DNA of 64,000 nt from Punica granatum (GCF_007655135.1 NC_045127.1:41985538-42049537); one strand, 5' to 3'; numbered from the stretch's first letter, positions 48,146-60,918 are shown. Notes: generated from the sequence alone by a model not told the origin. A program made the numbers and translations.

Positions 48146-48404
48146 TGGATTACGAATAAAAAGCCATCAGATTATTATTCTATAGTAGATTTGCAGATTT
48201 CAAATAGATATATTAGAGGGTACTAGATAAAATTTTGGAAGAAATCTCTTTAAAGATTTATAACGTTTGAAAAGATAATTTAGGGATTAAGTTTATACTC
48301 GAAAAGATTTTTAACGGTAAATTCCAATCGCACCCGTCTTGGTCCGTTTGGTTTTGGAGTTGGAATTTTGTTACATCCCAATCCAACCTAATAAGGACAG
48401 AAGT
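48146..48404. repeat. sub-repeat p5 continued
   Basis: It resumes with TGGATTACGAATAAAAAGCC and stops at AAGGACAGAAGT, where the hAT end CAGTGTTATCAG begins. Confidence 0.7.
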
Positions 48405-50800
48405 CAGTGTTATCAGAACCGGACCGGACATCGAACCGGCCGAGGCATGGGGTCATGGGTTCATGGGTTCAACCGGGGGTTCGATGGGTCGGACCGCTTG
48501 TTTATTTTTAAAATAAATAAATATATATTATTTTAAGAAAATAATATAAAATACAAAAATAAAAATAAAAATGGTAATATATATTAGATAATAATTAATG
48601 TGTCCAAAAAAATATAAAGATAAGTCATAGTTCACCATTACAAGTTGATAAATCAAACCAAACAAGGACTAACTAATCAGTCAATATCATCAACAATTCC
48701 ATGCACTCCAATCTCCACCATAATTTCCACAAATATTATCTTCAGCTGCAACATCATGTGGTGCTTCAGGAGCTTCAAATAATGGATTCTCTTGGACTCG
48801 GTCATTGACATTCCCTCCATCAATATTATCTTCAGCCCCATCATCCATATCAAGATATTCCAAATTCAAATCCAACGAATCTGTACGAGGAATATAACTA
48901 CTAAAAATGAAATGACAATATACAACCTATCATGAAAATAGTTGGAATGAAATAAGAATATTTAGTACCGTCATTTCCATTTTCTTGAATGCACATTTGC
49001 AAATCTCGTGTAAATGTTTGCAATTCTTCATTTGATAGGGCCCGTGGCTCATCCTCTAGTACTCATGTAGAATAAGAAGCAAACTTCTCGAAGTCAATTG
49101 GGTCATAATTTCTACCCTTGAAGTAGTTCCTGCAAAACAAACATCTCTTGTATACTTATATGTTGCAAGTTGCAACAGATCATCAAAACAAAGTAAATAT
49201 CTAAATATGAGACAAAATTTCTAGTAAAGTAAGAAAGAAAAAATGGAGAGAAGCAATTGTATATACCTTTGTTGCAACTTCAAATTATAATGGACATAAA
49301 CAAGGTCATTCAACCGTTGATGCTCAAGTCGGTTCCTTTTCTTAGAATGAACATGATCGAACAAACTCCAGTTCCGCTCACAACCCGAGGCGCTACAAGT
49401 TTGGCTTAAAACACGAATAGCCAACTTTTGTAAATTTGGTGCACTCGAGCCATACCACATCCACCACTCATCTAAACATATATAAAGAAAATAAGAATAA
49501 GAAAATGAACAAACTCAAATAAAGTAGGAAATAATGACCAAAAATACTAGTGTTTAGAACATACCCGGAGCCATCACGATGCGATCGGATACTGCGGATA
49601 CTCTTCCAAAATCACCTTCAGCATTTTTAAAAATCTTCATTTCACTTGTTAATTTTGTCTGCAATGAGGGCTTTCCATAGGAATATCTCTCTATCACATC
49701 CAACAAACCGGAAACCGTTCCTCTATTCTTCTCCATCTCGGTCAAGTCATACTGATATTTGGGATTCAACCAATACCAAGCAGCATGCAAGTTCTTGTGG
49801 AGTTGCCTATCCCATCGAGCATCAAGAATGTTGATATACGGTTCAATCTTCTTCTTTCTCTTATTGAATCTTTTCAACATCTCTTTCCTAGCTTTGTACA
49901 TTGCTTCAAGCAAAAATCCCATAGCAGGCCTTTCATCCCTATCAACAATACGTAATACACGAATAAGAGGTTCACTAATCTGCACTATGGCTGCACATTC
50001 AGACCAGAAAGAATCCACAAATAACAGTTTCACAAATTCTTTTGCTTTACTTTCCTTTGCATGGCTTGAACTAGTCCATTCACTAGATGTTACCATAGCC
50101 CTCAAAGCATTCTGTTGTGCCAAAATACTCTGCAATGCAATGAAATTAGTGGCAAAACGAGTTGGAGCAGGGCGTAGAATTTCTCGTCCACCAGTGAATT
50201 TTCTCATTAGATTCAATGCAAAGCAATGATTGTAGATATACTTAGTAATCTTCGAAGCATGAGTCACAATATCATTCACCTCGTCCAACTTACCAATATC
50301 ACTGAGAATTAAGTTAATGCAATGAGCCGCACAAGGAGACCAAAATATTGTCTTGAACTCCTGCTCCAACAAGTGACCAGCAACCACGTAGTTAGCGGCA
50401 TTATCAGTCACAAAGTGAACGACGTTCTCTTGACCAACAAATAGGACCAACTCTCTGAATAACTTGTAAAGCATATCTCCAGTCTTCGAAGCATCTGAAG
50501 CATCGACAGACTTCAAGAAAATAGTTCCCTTAGGACAATAAACCAAAAAATTAATCAAAGTTCTCCTGCATTGGTCTGTCCATCCGTCCGCCATTATCGT
50601 GCAGCCCGTCTCTTTCCAAGTAGTTCGGTAACCATCAACATACTTTCTCACCTCCTCAACATTTTTTGTCAATAAGTACCCCCGAAGATCATGAAAGCCC
50701 GGACCTTTATAACCTGCCCCCATGCTAGCAATGGCATCGATTGCTTGTTGGTAATAAGAAGAATTAACCGTATTAAACGGTATACTTGTAGCCAGCATCC
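48405..50800 (-). mobile_element. hAT transposon, right part missing
   Basis: The left end reads CAGTGTTATCAGAACCGG, the typical plant hAT terminus, followed by CCGG- and GGTTC-rich subterminal DNA. The transposase runs leftward (48690-50798). No matching terminus exists on the right: at 50801 the sequence changes abruptly to sub-repeat DNA (ACTAACCATCTAATTTTGCC), cutting the transposase at its N-terminal side. Confidence 0.75.
48690..50798 (-). pseudogene. hAT transposase, N-terminally truncated with a nonsense codon
   Basis: Minus-strand exons 50798-49565, 49471-49267, 49129-48969 and 48880-48690 join in frame with GT-AG introns. Exon 1 carries the DUF659-like/hAT core with ADGWTD and TDNAANYVVAGHLL, followed by a CAAHCINLIL motif. 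Exons 1-2 join as APDEWWMWYGSSAPN. Exon 2 holds the hATC dimerisation region, with CERNWSLFDHVHSKKRNRL. Exon 3 contains an in-frame TGA at 49075-49073 (after ASYST), where tryptophan would be expected. The last exon is acidic and ends GGDWSAWNC. The N-terminal BED-type finger is absent because the element is cut at 50800. The protein is therefore inactive. Confidence 0.85.
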
Positions 50801-52012
50801 ACTAACCATCTAATTTTGCCTTTTCATTTCCTGCTAGTCTTGATAGGTTGAGTGACTGCCCTACTGGGCTATGTTTATTGTTGTTTGGTGACGCTACAAG
50901 GGTCTCCATGCTTCGTTACTGTATTGCTTAGACTTTTTTAATCGTATTTAGGGCTTCGTCCCTTTCGCAACAAAAAAGAAAAAAAATCATCCATTATCTA
51001 GTCCACTATCTATTTTTATAAATCAGCAAATGTTCTACTTTCAAATAAGGATTACAAATAAAAGGCCATCAGATTATTATTCTATGGTGGATTTGTAGAT
51101 TTCAAATAGATATATTAGAGGCTACCAGATAAAATTTTGGAAGAAATCTCTTTAAAGATTTATAACATTTGAAAAGATAATTTGGGGAATAAGTTGATAC
51201 TTGAAAAGATTTTAACGGTAAATTCCAATTGCACCCGTCTTGGTCCATTTGGTTTTGGAGTTGGAATTTTGCTACATCTCAATCCAACCTAATAAGGACA
51301 AAAGTATATATATATTATATATATAATATATGGAAAATTTATTATTAAAAATTTATTGTAATAATTGTTAGAAAAAAATAGATGTGGGAAATTATATGAA
51401 TATAAAATAGATAAAAAAATTTTATTAAAAAATTATTTGTGATAATAGTTAGAAAAAAGTATGAGTATGAATTTAATATTAAATGGAAAAAATAGACAGG
51501 AAAATGATTATTATATTGTTAAATTAAAGGAATAATAGAGTAGAGTAGAGTAGAATAATGATTTTGAAACCAAATGCCACCTAATTTTTTTTTTTTGAAA
51601 ATTAAAAGTATTGTTGGATGGAATTTATATTTACCCAATTTTACTCCGAAAAAAAAGAAAAGAAAAGTGAGTAAAGAATAAAATATCAGCGTCTTAGCAA
51701 CGCTGGTTGTCCAGTGTGTATATATATATATATACATAGCCGTTAGCACCGTCTTAAGTATGTTCCTATCAATCACACACTCTCAGTCTCAGGCTCTCTC
51801 TCATCCTCGCGCGCGCACACACGCTGTCTCTCTGTCAAATATTTTGGAAGAAATCTCTTTAAAGATTTATAAAGTTTGAAAAGATAATTTGGGGAATAAG
51901 TTGATACTCGAAAAGATTTTTAATGGTAAATTCCAATCGCACCCGTCTTGGTCTGTTTGGTTTTGGAGTTTGAATTTTGCTCCATCTCAATCCAACCTAA
52001 TAAGGACAAAAG

Positions 52013-52044
<32 letters not shown>

Positions 52045-52440
52045 GGAAAATTTATTATTAAATATTTATAGTAATAATTGTTAGAAAAAATAGAAGTGGG
52101 AAATTACGTGAATATAAAATAGATAAAAAATTTATTAAAAATTTATTTGTAATAATAGTTAGAAAAAGTATGAGTATGAATTTAATATAAAAATTAAAAG
52201 TATTGTTGGATGGAATTTATATTTATCCAATTTTACTCTGAAAATAAAAAAAAAAGTAAAGAATAAAATAACAGCTTCTTACGAACGTTGATTGTCCCGT
52301 GTATATATATATATATACACATAGCCTTTAGCACCGTCTTTTAAGTCTGTTCCTATCACTCACATACACACGCTGTCTCTCCGTCAATCGGCGTGCATTC
52401 TCATTCTGCGATCGATCTACTCTCGTCTCATAGAGAAAGA
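50801..52440 (+). promoter_or_regulatory. doubled ZFWD promoter region upstream of the block 2 ZFWD copy
   Basis: Sub-repeat DNA resumes after the hAT. It passes the empty LTR site (TTTCAAATAAGGATTACAA near 51043) and reaches a first ZFWD core promoter near 51710-51835 (CAACGCTGGTTGTCC, TATA run). After CTGTCTCTCTGTCAAA it jumps back to ATTTTGGAAGAAATC (51840) and repeats about 545 bp, ending in a second core promoter near 52290-52385 directly before the ATG. No gene lies in this interval. Confidence 0.6.
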
Positions 52441-54202
52441 ATGGAAGTCAGGGGACCAAGGGCGGCAATGCCCACTGAGGAGGGAAGGTACGGAAGACTT
52501 TGGGCCCGAACAGGCACCAAGGTCTGCTCCTTCTGGTTAGAGGGACGATGTACCCGGAACCCGTGCAGGTTCCTGCACGTGGAATTGCCGCCCCCGCGGA
52601 ACAACAACATCGCCTGCCGTCACCCCGTGGTGAAGCCGAAGAGCGGAGGAGGGGCAAGCAACGGCAAGGGTTCGAAAGGAAAAGACGGGTTCAAGCCAGA
52701 GGAGCGACTCTGTCAGCACTGGGTTTCTGGCATCAGTTGCGTGAAAGGCGACAAGTGCGAATTTCGGCATTCTTGGTCCCGCGGTGAAGGCTTCAGCTTG
52801 CTGGCCAAACTTGATGGTCATGACAAGGTATATACATTGTCTGTCACATGAGTACAGAACATCTAAGTCTGTTAATGTTCTGTTATGTTACAGCTCTGCG
52901 TAGAATTTAGTCATCGGATCATCGGTACTTTGCTCGCTGTTCCCTTTCATGTGGGTTGGGTTCTCTTCTCTTCTCACCATTGTTATGTTCCATTCGTTCC
53001 AGGGGATTGCTGGGATCGCGTTTCCATCAGGATTGGACAAACTCTATACCGGCAGCAATGACGGAATGGTGAAAATTTGGGACTGCCACACTGGGCAGTG
53101 TTCCGACACGGTCAATGTGGGCAGTGAAGTTGGCTGTTTAATCTCTGAGGGTCCGTGGGTGTTCGCTGGCTTGCGGAACGTCATTAAGGTGAGTGAGTGA
53201 GTGAGATACTACTTGATTGAGCCTTTTCGTACGTAGTTGGACTTATTTTCCTCCAAGCTATATGCTGATCGATAGGCCATACCCGAGCAGTTGTTTCACT
53301 GGTTATTGGGGCCAATCGGCTGTACACTGGTTCCGTGGACCACACTATAAGGGTAAGCTTGGCCTAACTGCCGACGAATCTCTTTTGGATTTCAATTTCT
53401 TTTGCTATCGGTGAAGTGATGGTAGTGAATATGACCCGCTGATTAGATTGATTTTCTTCATCAACCTGATATTTGGTTAATTGTTTGATCTGTTCCTGTT
53501 TCAGGTTTGGGATATCCAAAATTTAGTGTGTATCACAACGCTAAAGGGGCATACTAATGTGGTGATGTCCGTCCTCTGCTGGGACAACTACCTGCTGTCT
53601 TGCTCATTGGACCAGACAATCAAAGTCTGGGCTGCAACTTCACCCGGGGGCAGGGATTTAGAAGTTATATACACCCACAATGAGGATCATGTATGTCATC
53701 TTGTCGTCGCTGCTGTTCCTTTTGTCCCGTAGTATATACGTCAGGACTTGTAGCGACTCTCGTCGATCTCAAATGTTAATTATGTCTGCGTTGGCTTGTT
53801 AATAACAGGAAGTCCTTGCACTCAAAGGGATGCATGACATGGAAGGAAAACCCATCCTACTCTGCTCCTGCGACGACGACACTGTGCACCTTTACGAGCT
53901 TCCAACGTAAGTAAACTATTTTGATCTCATTCTCGACACCTTGATTGCTTTCCGGTTCATAAGGTTTGATATGCTTTCTTTCAGCTGTGTTGCATTAGCT
54001 AAAATTAACTGATCTGACCATTTTCCTTTCATATTGTTTTCTTGCAATTTATAGGTTTGCCGAGAGGGGCCGGATATATTCACGGTGCAAAGTTCTAGCC
54101 CTGCAAGTTGCTCCCACAGGTGGCCTCTTCTTCACTGGTGATGGAGTCGGAACGTTGAACGTGTGGAAGTGGTCGGGAGAGCTGAAGCAAGGGATGTTGT
54201 GA
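52441..54202 (+). pseudogene. ZFWD copy with exon 3 and part of exon 4 deleted (block 2)
   Basis: Exon 1 (52441-52827, MEVRGPRAAMPTEEG) and exon 2 (53003-53188) are intact, with both CCCH fingers. At AGGC (53274-53277) a 398-bp deletion removes the end of intron 2, all of exon 3, intron 3 and the first part of exon 4. In the intact gene AGGC is present at both deletion edges (35540-35543 and 35938-35941). Exons 5-7 (53505-53690, 53809-53906, 54055-54202) are kept. The exon 4 remnant (53278-53352) has no acceptor. WD repeat 3 and part of repeat 4 are lost, so the seven-blade propeller cannot form. Splicing exon 2 to exon 5 would stay in frame (334 aa), so a shortened product is possible but unproven. 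Confidence 0.85.
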
Positions 54203-54996
54203 TCTGTCCAATCAATCTTTTTTAGTTCAAAGCTGGACAGACCGGCCGGTCGAGAATTCTTTTTCAACTGTCTTGGGAATTTAGGCCTAAGATAAGATGA
54301 TGAGATATATTTGTGGATACCCAGATTGGGATTCGCTCTCTAAGCCAATATCTCTTGTGTATATGTACGCTGATAATTTTTGAAATGAAGGATTTCAGCT
54401 ATTCTTTGCAGTACTGATGGGGCATCCGTATAAATTTGTCATCCTTATCTTTTTAACTTTTGTTTTTCCTTGTCCTATGTTTTAAGATATGGCTGGTAAT
54501 CGATAGTCTTTCCGCAAAATGCTGCTCTTAATAATCGGAAAGAATATATTTGATTCAAGTGACAAACTGGTGACAAGCTAATTAAGATTTATCGAACGAG
54601 AACATCAGCAGAAGGATACGTCGTCCGAGTTTCTATTCAGATGCTGATAGAGAAATCTTGCATAAAGAACTAATCATATATATGATAAAGATTCGTGCGA
54701 GGGAAGTTAGGCTCCAACCCTCTCAAGGAAGCAAAGCAAGCTGTCATTCTCTGCTTGGAGCCAAAGCCGAAGGTCGATAACTTTGAGGTTCTACTTATAC
54801 CGGTTTTACTTCAATGAAGAAAGAATCAACCCACTACCCTCACTGCTGTTTTGTTTGAAGTTTGTATCAGCCCGATCAATTGATTGCAGCTCTTTTTTAC
54901 GTGTGCACCTTAGTATTCCTAATCCCAATGTGGCCCAACCAATCAAATTTGAGCAACTACCAGCACGTTTGGTCGACCGGACCGGCTACGATAGGT
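54203..54996. other. ZFWD downstream flank, block 2 copy
   Basis: Duplicate of 36867-37660, nearly without differences. It ends at the same chimeric junction. Confidence 0.65.
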
Positions 54997-56496
54997 GATA
55001 CATCTCGAGGCAACATCAATTGCACAGCCTTGCTTTGGTGAAGATGAGTTAATCCCGAGGCAGCAATTCCATTTTCAACCCATTAGTGACATCGAGGGGT
55101 TGGAGAGCAACAGCATTGTGGATGTGATTGGTGTGGTCTGCTTTATTAGCCCTGCATCATCAATAATGAGGAAAAATGGCACCGAAACTCTGAAGAGAAC
55201 ACTCCGATTGAAGGATGAGTCAGGGCGAAGTGTGGAGCTGACAATGTGGAGAAGTTTCTGTAATGCAGGAGGCCAAAGGCTGCAGACTCTCTGTGATTCT
55301 GGCCATTCTCCAGTTCTTGCCGTAAAATCGGGCAGGATCAGTGAATTTAATGGGAAGGCAATTGGTACAATTTCTTCGACGCAGCTAACTATAGATCCTG
55401 ATATTGAAGAGGCCAGAAGGTTGAAGGAATGGTTTGATAGGGAAGGCAAGGATGGTCCCACTGTTTCTATTTCCAGAGAAGTTTCAACTATGAGCCGGAC
55501 AGATGTGAGGAAGACAATATCCCAGATCAAAGATGAGAAACTGGGCACTTCGGAGAAGCCGGATTGGATCGCAGTATGTGCGACCATTATGTATATAAAG
55601 AATGATAACGTCTGCCACATGGGATGCCCAATAATGATAGGAGATCGACAATGCAACAAGAAGGTCACAAACAATGGGATGCGAAGTATAGATGTGATCG
55701 CTGTGATCGATGTGTTGATGAATGCGATTATCGGTACATTCTCCAGCTTCAGATACAGGACCATACTGGGATAGGTTGGGTGACTGCTTATCAGGAAGCA
55801 GGTGAGGAGATAATGGGAGTGTCAGCAAAAGAAATGTTTCAGCTGAGGGCCGAAGGGGAAGACGAGAGATTCGGAGAAATTCTCCGAAGGGTTCTTTTCA
55901 CCAAATATGTATTTAAGCTGAAGGTGAAGGAAGAGATGTTCAGTGATGAGCAGCGTGTGAAGTCAACAGTGGTAAAAGCTGATAAGATGAACTTTCCATC
56001 TGAGTCTTGGTTCCTTCTAGACTTGCTGGACAAGAGCACCAGTGATGTCGCAGGTTCTGCTGTTAAGATGGAACCTAATGCCATCCCCAGTTCTACAATG
56101 AGCGGATTGGCAGGGGGAAGCAGTGGGGTCGTGCAACAGCCTTCAGCATTGGGTGGGAGCTATCCAGTGGGTCCTGCAACAACACAGTCGGGTCAGTATG
56201 GAAGTCCATATGGTGGTTCTAGGGTCCCTGGGACAAGCCCGCTGAACCCATCAAGCTGTACGAGCAGTGGCGCAATTGGACACAGCTCAGCGAACTGCGC
56301 GAGCATCATGGGTGGGCCGACTCCGGCAACGGGCGGGCAGTATACAAGCCGAGCTGCTTATGGGCAAGGAGCGAGCGGGGGTGCTTCTGATATGTGCTAC
56401 AAGTGCCACCAGACAGGGCATTGGGCAAGAGACTGCCCAGGGCTCAGTTCTGTCCCTCCAGCTTATGGAGGGAGGTATGGAACAGTTCCGAGGTGA
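54997..56496 (+). pseudogene. 5'-truncated RPA1 pseudogene (block 3)
   Basis: Same extent as the block 2 copy, with the same one-base deletion (near 55677) and the same CTSSGAIGH change, so both derive from one already damaged ancestor. Its own changes include DNFCYMGCP to DNVCHMGCP near 55610 and an Arg to Trp change near 56008 (GAGTCTTGG). The frame splits into 54995-55774 and 55624-56496. Not functional. Confidence 0.9.
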
Positions 56497-57266
56497 AAGC
56501 CTTATCGTCCTCCTTTTTAATCTTGGTTACGTTGGCTCCTATTTTTGTGATTAGTTATTTAGTAGTTTGTTTTTGTTTGGAGCTTTGGGCTGATATATAA
56601 GCTTTTGGACACCTCCAGCTTTATGTGTAAATTTGTAATGGTGACCCAAATATGTACTTTCATAATCGAATGAAACGTTATAGGATGTAGAGTTGATGTG
56701 GTTTGGAGTCCTAGAAAGCAAAGCACTTTTGATGATGTTGGGTTGCACAAAACGCCTAGTAGGATGAAGGTTTAGCGGAAGAACGTTGATGCCGAGTTGA
56801 AGCTCAAGCTCATTTAGGTGTCAATTGGTTCGAGTATTATTAGATTAGTCTGGATTGTCAGATTTTAGAAATGTAATATTATTACTTGTTATAAGGTATG
56901 CTATTTCTCACAAAAAATTGATTACATAGAATTTATTGATAAGATATGTAAGTGCACGACCAGTTTTTTACTTTATGAACTTAATATAAGAAAATAATTA
57001 GATTTAAATTTAAATACACATTATAAATCACTTGAGATTACACACACGCGGTGTATAATGTAATCTAAGTTATATAAAAATAAAATAAAAAATGAACAAA
57101 GGGAATGGATAGTGAGGAGGGAGAAACGGAAGAAGAGATGAGAGAGAAGAAGAGTGAAGGGGAAGTGGGACACGTGTGAAAAGGAGAATAATTTGTGAAA
57201 TGACATATAATTATTTTTATCATTTGGTTCCCATTCTTTTATATCATTTTTCTTCTTTTTCATTTA
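56497..57266. other. RPA 3' flank, block 3 copy
   Basis: Duplicate of 22848-23606 and 39161-39930. No gene. Confidence 0.6.
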
Positions 57267-57276
57267 GTCAAGATAA

Positions 57277-57918
57277 CGAAAAAGGCAGTTAATTTCGACG
57301 CTTTTGCCATTTTAATTCTTAACTTTTTTTTTCTTGTTTTTGCCCTCAACCTTTTAGGTTTATGCCCCTTTGGTCCTACCGTCATATTTTCTTATGAAGG
57401 ACGCTGACGTAGATTTTTATTTTTTAATTTTAATATTTTTTAATTAAAAAATAAGAAAGAGGAATTGACAGGCTCGACCAAAAGGGACAGCGGACGAGGA
57501 AGGGAGTGGGAAGGGTGTCGCTTGGCGGCCAACCTTACCTCAGAGGTCGTTGGTATTGTCTAGGGGCGTCATGACCTCAGAGGTGGTGCAGGAGTCGTTA
57601 TCCGACGCCTCCAGCCCATCCCTCTTCTCCGACAGTGCCATCACCATCCTCCCTTTTTCTTTTCCTCTTTTTCTTGGTTTTTTATTTTTCAAAAATTTAA
57701 TTTTTATTTTACAAAATATTAAATTAATTTTTTTGTGACATGTGGCTTTCTCATATTCTATTTAAAATCCACATCAGTGGCTTTCAACGAAAAAAGTGAG
57801 TTAGGACCAAAGTGGCAAAAACGTGAAAGATTGATGATAAAAATAGCCAAAAAAAAGTTTAGGACTAAAGTGGCAAAAACGTCAAACATTGAGGGCCAAG
57901 ATTGCTTTTTTTTTTACC
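57277..57918. mobile_element. Mutator-like inverted-repeat element (copy 3)
   Basis: Counterpart of 23616-24272. It keeps the middle part (CGTCATATTTTCTTATGAAGG and GGAATTGACAGGCTCGACC) that is missing from copy 2. Confidence 0.6.
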
Positions 57919-57927
57919 TTTAAGATT

Positions 57928-58924
57928 ATTGAAGGCAAGTCAGTAAAATTTCAGTATAAATACCTACTAAGGGACAACGGGTTCTCTCTTTATATAGTAG
58001 TATAAGTATATTATACCCGTTAAAGACTAAGTATAAAGCAGTTTGTGCAGTAGGATATAAATATTTTTTTCCACTTAAATTTGAAATAATACCTTTTAAA
58101 TAGTAAGAGCTGGGAAATAAAATAATTAAGTGGGAAATGAAATGGCCTTAGCTTGGAGCTGGGAAATGAGAGGATATATGAGAAAATAGTGGGAGTAATT
58201 AATTTGGTAATTAAAGGTAGTGTATGAATTTATTAAATTTTCTGTAACTTCTTTTTCACAGGACCAGTCTTAATTAGTTATTAGTCATTTAGTCTGCGCA
58301 CTGGGCGGACTCCGGTTTTTTTTTATAATTATTTTTTATTGGATTTTCAAAACTAAAATTAATGAAATAATTGTGTGGAAATTCATGTTATACATTAATT
58401 AAGGGAGACTCGAGAAGTCAATCGATGAGCACACTTGAAAAGTTCATGTGGAAGGTTCTTATAGACCAAACAAAAAGTTCTCGTTCATTGGAGTCTACTT
58501 AATTATATATAATGGATAATAGATCGTTCATTGGAGTCTACTTAATTATATATAATAGCTATTAGATAGATGGATATATCATTTTCTTATATGGGCCATA
58601 AGGAAGAAGAAAAGTTATCAACTATCTTCCTTTCTTATATGTGATATTTATATTTTTATATCTTATATGTGTTATCTCATTTTATCCTATATCTTATCTA
58701 ATGCTATTATTTAAGGAAAATTTTATTTCATAACTACCAACATCTTTCTTAAAATGAATATTTTTATTTTTATTAAAATCTCTTCTATTTCAACAATATA
58801 TTGAAAATGAAAAATAGTAAAAGTCCACTATTCTATTACCTCAAAAATTTCATCCAAAATTTTTTATCGCGGTTCTTCTGGTCGTCATTTTTGAAAAATA
58901 TATAAAGGTAACCCGAGTATGGCT
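57928..58924. other. intergenic AT-rich DNA, block 3 copy
   Basis: Duplicate of 24282-25282 and 40496-41484. No gene. Confidence 0.5.
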
Positions 58925-60918
58925 AGAGCAAGTTTATGATGGGTAGGAACATTGGTTAGGTGGTTTTGTTCATAATGTTGGGTTTGCTTCTACTATGGTC
59001 GTTGAGCTGTGGGTTGTGTGAACCAGGCTTGATACGGCTCGAGATTGGGGACATCAGAGAGTAATTTTAGAGCTGGAGTTCGAGGTTGTTATCATGTTTC
59101 TATCCGTGAGGCATCTTGGAGGTGGCTTGTCTAGTGCTCTTGTTCGTGAAATGTACTAATTATTGACTCGTGATTGGTCATTATTCGTCATACTTATTGC
59201 GAAAGAAATACGTGCGCAGACTAACCGTCTAATTTTGCCTTTTCATTTCCTGCTAGTCTTGATAGGTTGAGTGACTGCCCAACTGGGCTATGTTTATTGT
59301 TGTTTGGTGACGCTTCAAGGGACTCCGTGCTTCGTTACTGTATTGCTTAGACTTTTTTAATCGTATTTAGGGCTTCGTCCCTTTCCCAACAAAAAAGAAA
59401 AAAAAATCATCCATTATCTAGTCCACTATCTATTTTTATAAATCAGCAAATGTTCTACTTTCAAATAAGGATTACGAATAAAAAGCCATCATATTATTAT
59501 TCTATGGTAGATTTGCATATTTCAAATAGATATATTAGAGGCTACTGGATAAAATTTTGGAAGAAATCTCTTTAAAGATTTATAACGTTTGAAAAGATAA
59601 TTTAGGCATTAAGTTTATACTCGAAAAGATTTTTAACGGTAAATTCCAATCGCACCCATCATGGTCCGTTTGGTTTTGGAGTTGGAATTTTGTTACATCC
59701 CAATCCAACCTAATAAGGACAGAAGTATATATATTATATATATTATATATATTATATATATTATATATGGAAAATTTATTATTAAAAATTTATTATAATA
59801 ATTGTTAGAAAAAATTAGATGTGGGAAATTATGTGAATATAAAATAGATGAGAAATTTATTATTAAAATTTTTTTGTAATAATAGTTAGGAAAAAGTATG
59901 AGTAAGAATTGAATATCAAATGGGAGAAAAAGACATAAAAATAATTATTATATTTTTAAATTGAAGGAATAATAGAGTAGAGTGAAATGGAATATAATAA
60001 TGATTTCGAAACCACAACTTCCCCTAAAAAAATTTTGAAAAATAAAAGTATTGTTGGATGGAATTTATATTTACCCAATTTTACTCCAAAAATAAAAAAA
60101 AAGTAAAGAATAAAATAACAGCGTCTTAGCAACGCAGGTTGTCCCGTGTATATATACATATACACATAGCTGTTAGCACCGTCTTAAGTCTGTTCCTATC
60201 AATCACATACACTCTCAGTCTCAGACTGGACGCCCTCTCTAATCCTTGGGCTCGTGCGCGCGCGCACACACACGATGTATCTCCGTCGATCGGTATAAGG
60301 GTTTATGAGAGGGAGGTTAGTAGAGGAATCGTATCGTCCTCACTAAGGTATGAAACCTCATAGAGGGCATCAAGTTTACTTCCGAAGGACTTCCAGAAAG
60401 GAGTCTCAATGGAAAGGCTCATGTCAGTAACCGGGGGAGTATTTTCAAAAGAGGAAGTCATAGTGTTTGTAAACTCCAGGCTTGGGGGGAAGAATTCTTC
60501 AGTAAATCAGCAAAACTAGGCTCTGACACCAATTTTAGGTGAGGTTTGGGAAATGCAATAGCATTAACAACATAAGCCCTGAGGTATGTGTAACTATACG
60601 CTTTTGGCGAGCTTCAACATCTCTCATGGGCAACATGCTCAAGCCCCTACGTTGCGTTACACACATCCTCAGAACTTATACTGGTAATACCACTGATTCC
60701 CTAGAATTACCTCAGATGGAATATCTGAGATATATTATTCTTTCTGATGTGCAGGATCATCATGCGAGGCAAGCACAGAGCGTACTCAAATTCTTTCTGA
60801 TGTGCAGGATTCTTATGCGAGGCAAGAACAGAGCATATTCGGAGTTAACTCCTGGTATTGAAGAATTACTTCGAACTCTAAGAACCCTTTAGCCCGGAAT
60901 AGAGAAAGTTAGAATGGT
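58925..60918. repeat. 2-kb sub-repeat p6 (block 3)
   Basis: Same order of parts as p1: empty LTR site near 59470, a TATATATTA run near 59727-59768, orphan ZFWD promoter near 60130-60290, and copia primer site at 60519-60531 with one change (GACACCA for GATACCA). Confidence 0.7.

Larger units (their letters stand above)
37661..54996. repeat. tandem block 2
   Basis: Second copy: RPA 3' fragment, inverted-repeat element (39941), sub-repeats (41485, 43473), solo LTR (44022), hAT insertion (48405), deleted ZFWD copy (52441) and 0.8 kb of flank. From the ZFWD deletion point (about 53278) onward it matches block 3 or block 1 at constant offsets. For example, 35942-39400 and 53278-56736 differ by 17336 throughout with few base changes. 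Confidence 0.88.

Noticed and set aside
49646..50229. Plus-strand ORFs of 62 and 156 codons inside the hAT
   Set aside because: Antisense to transposase exon 1.
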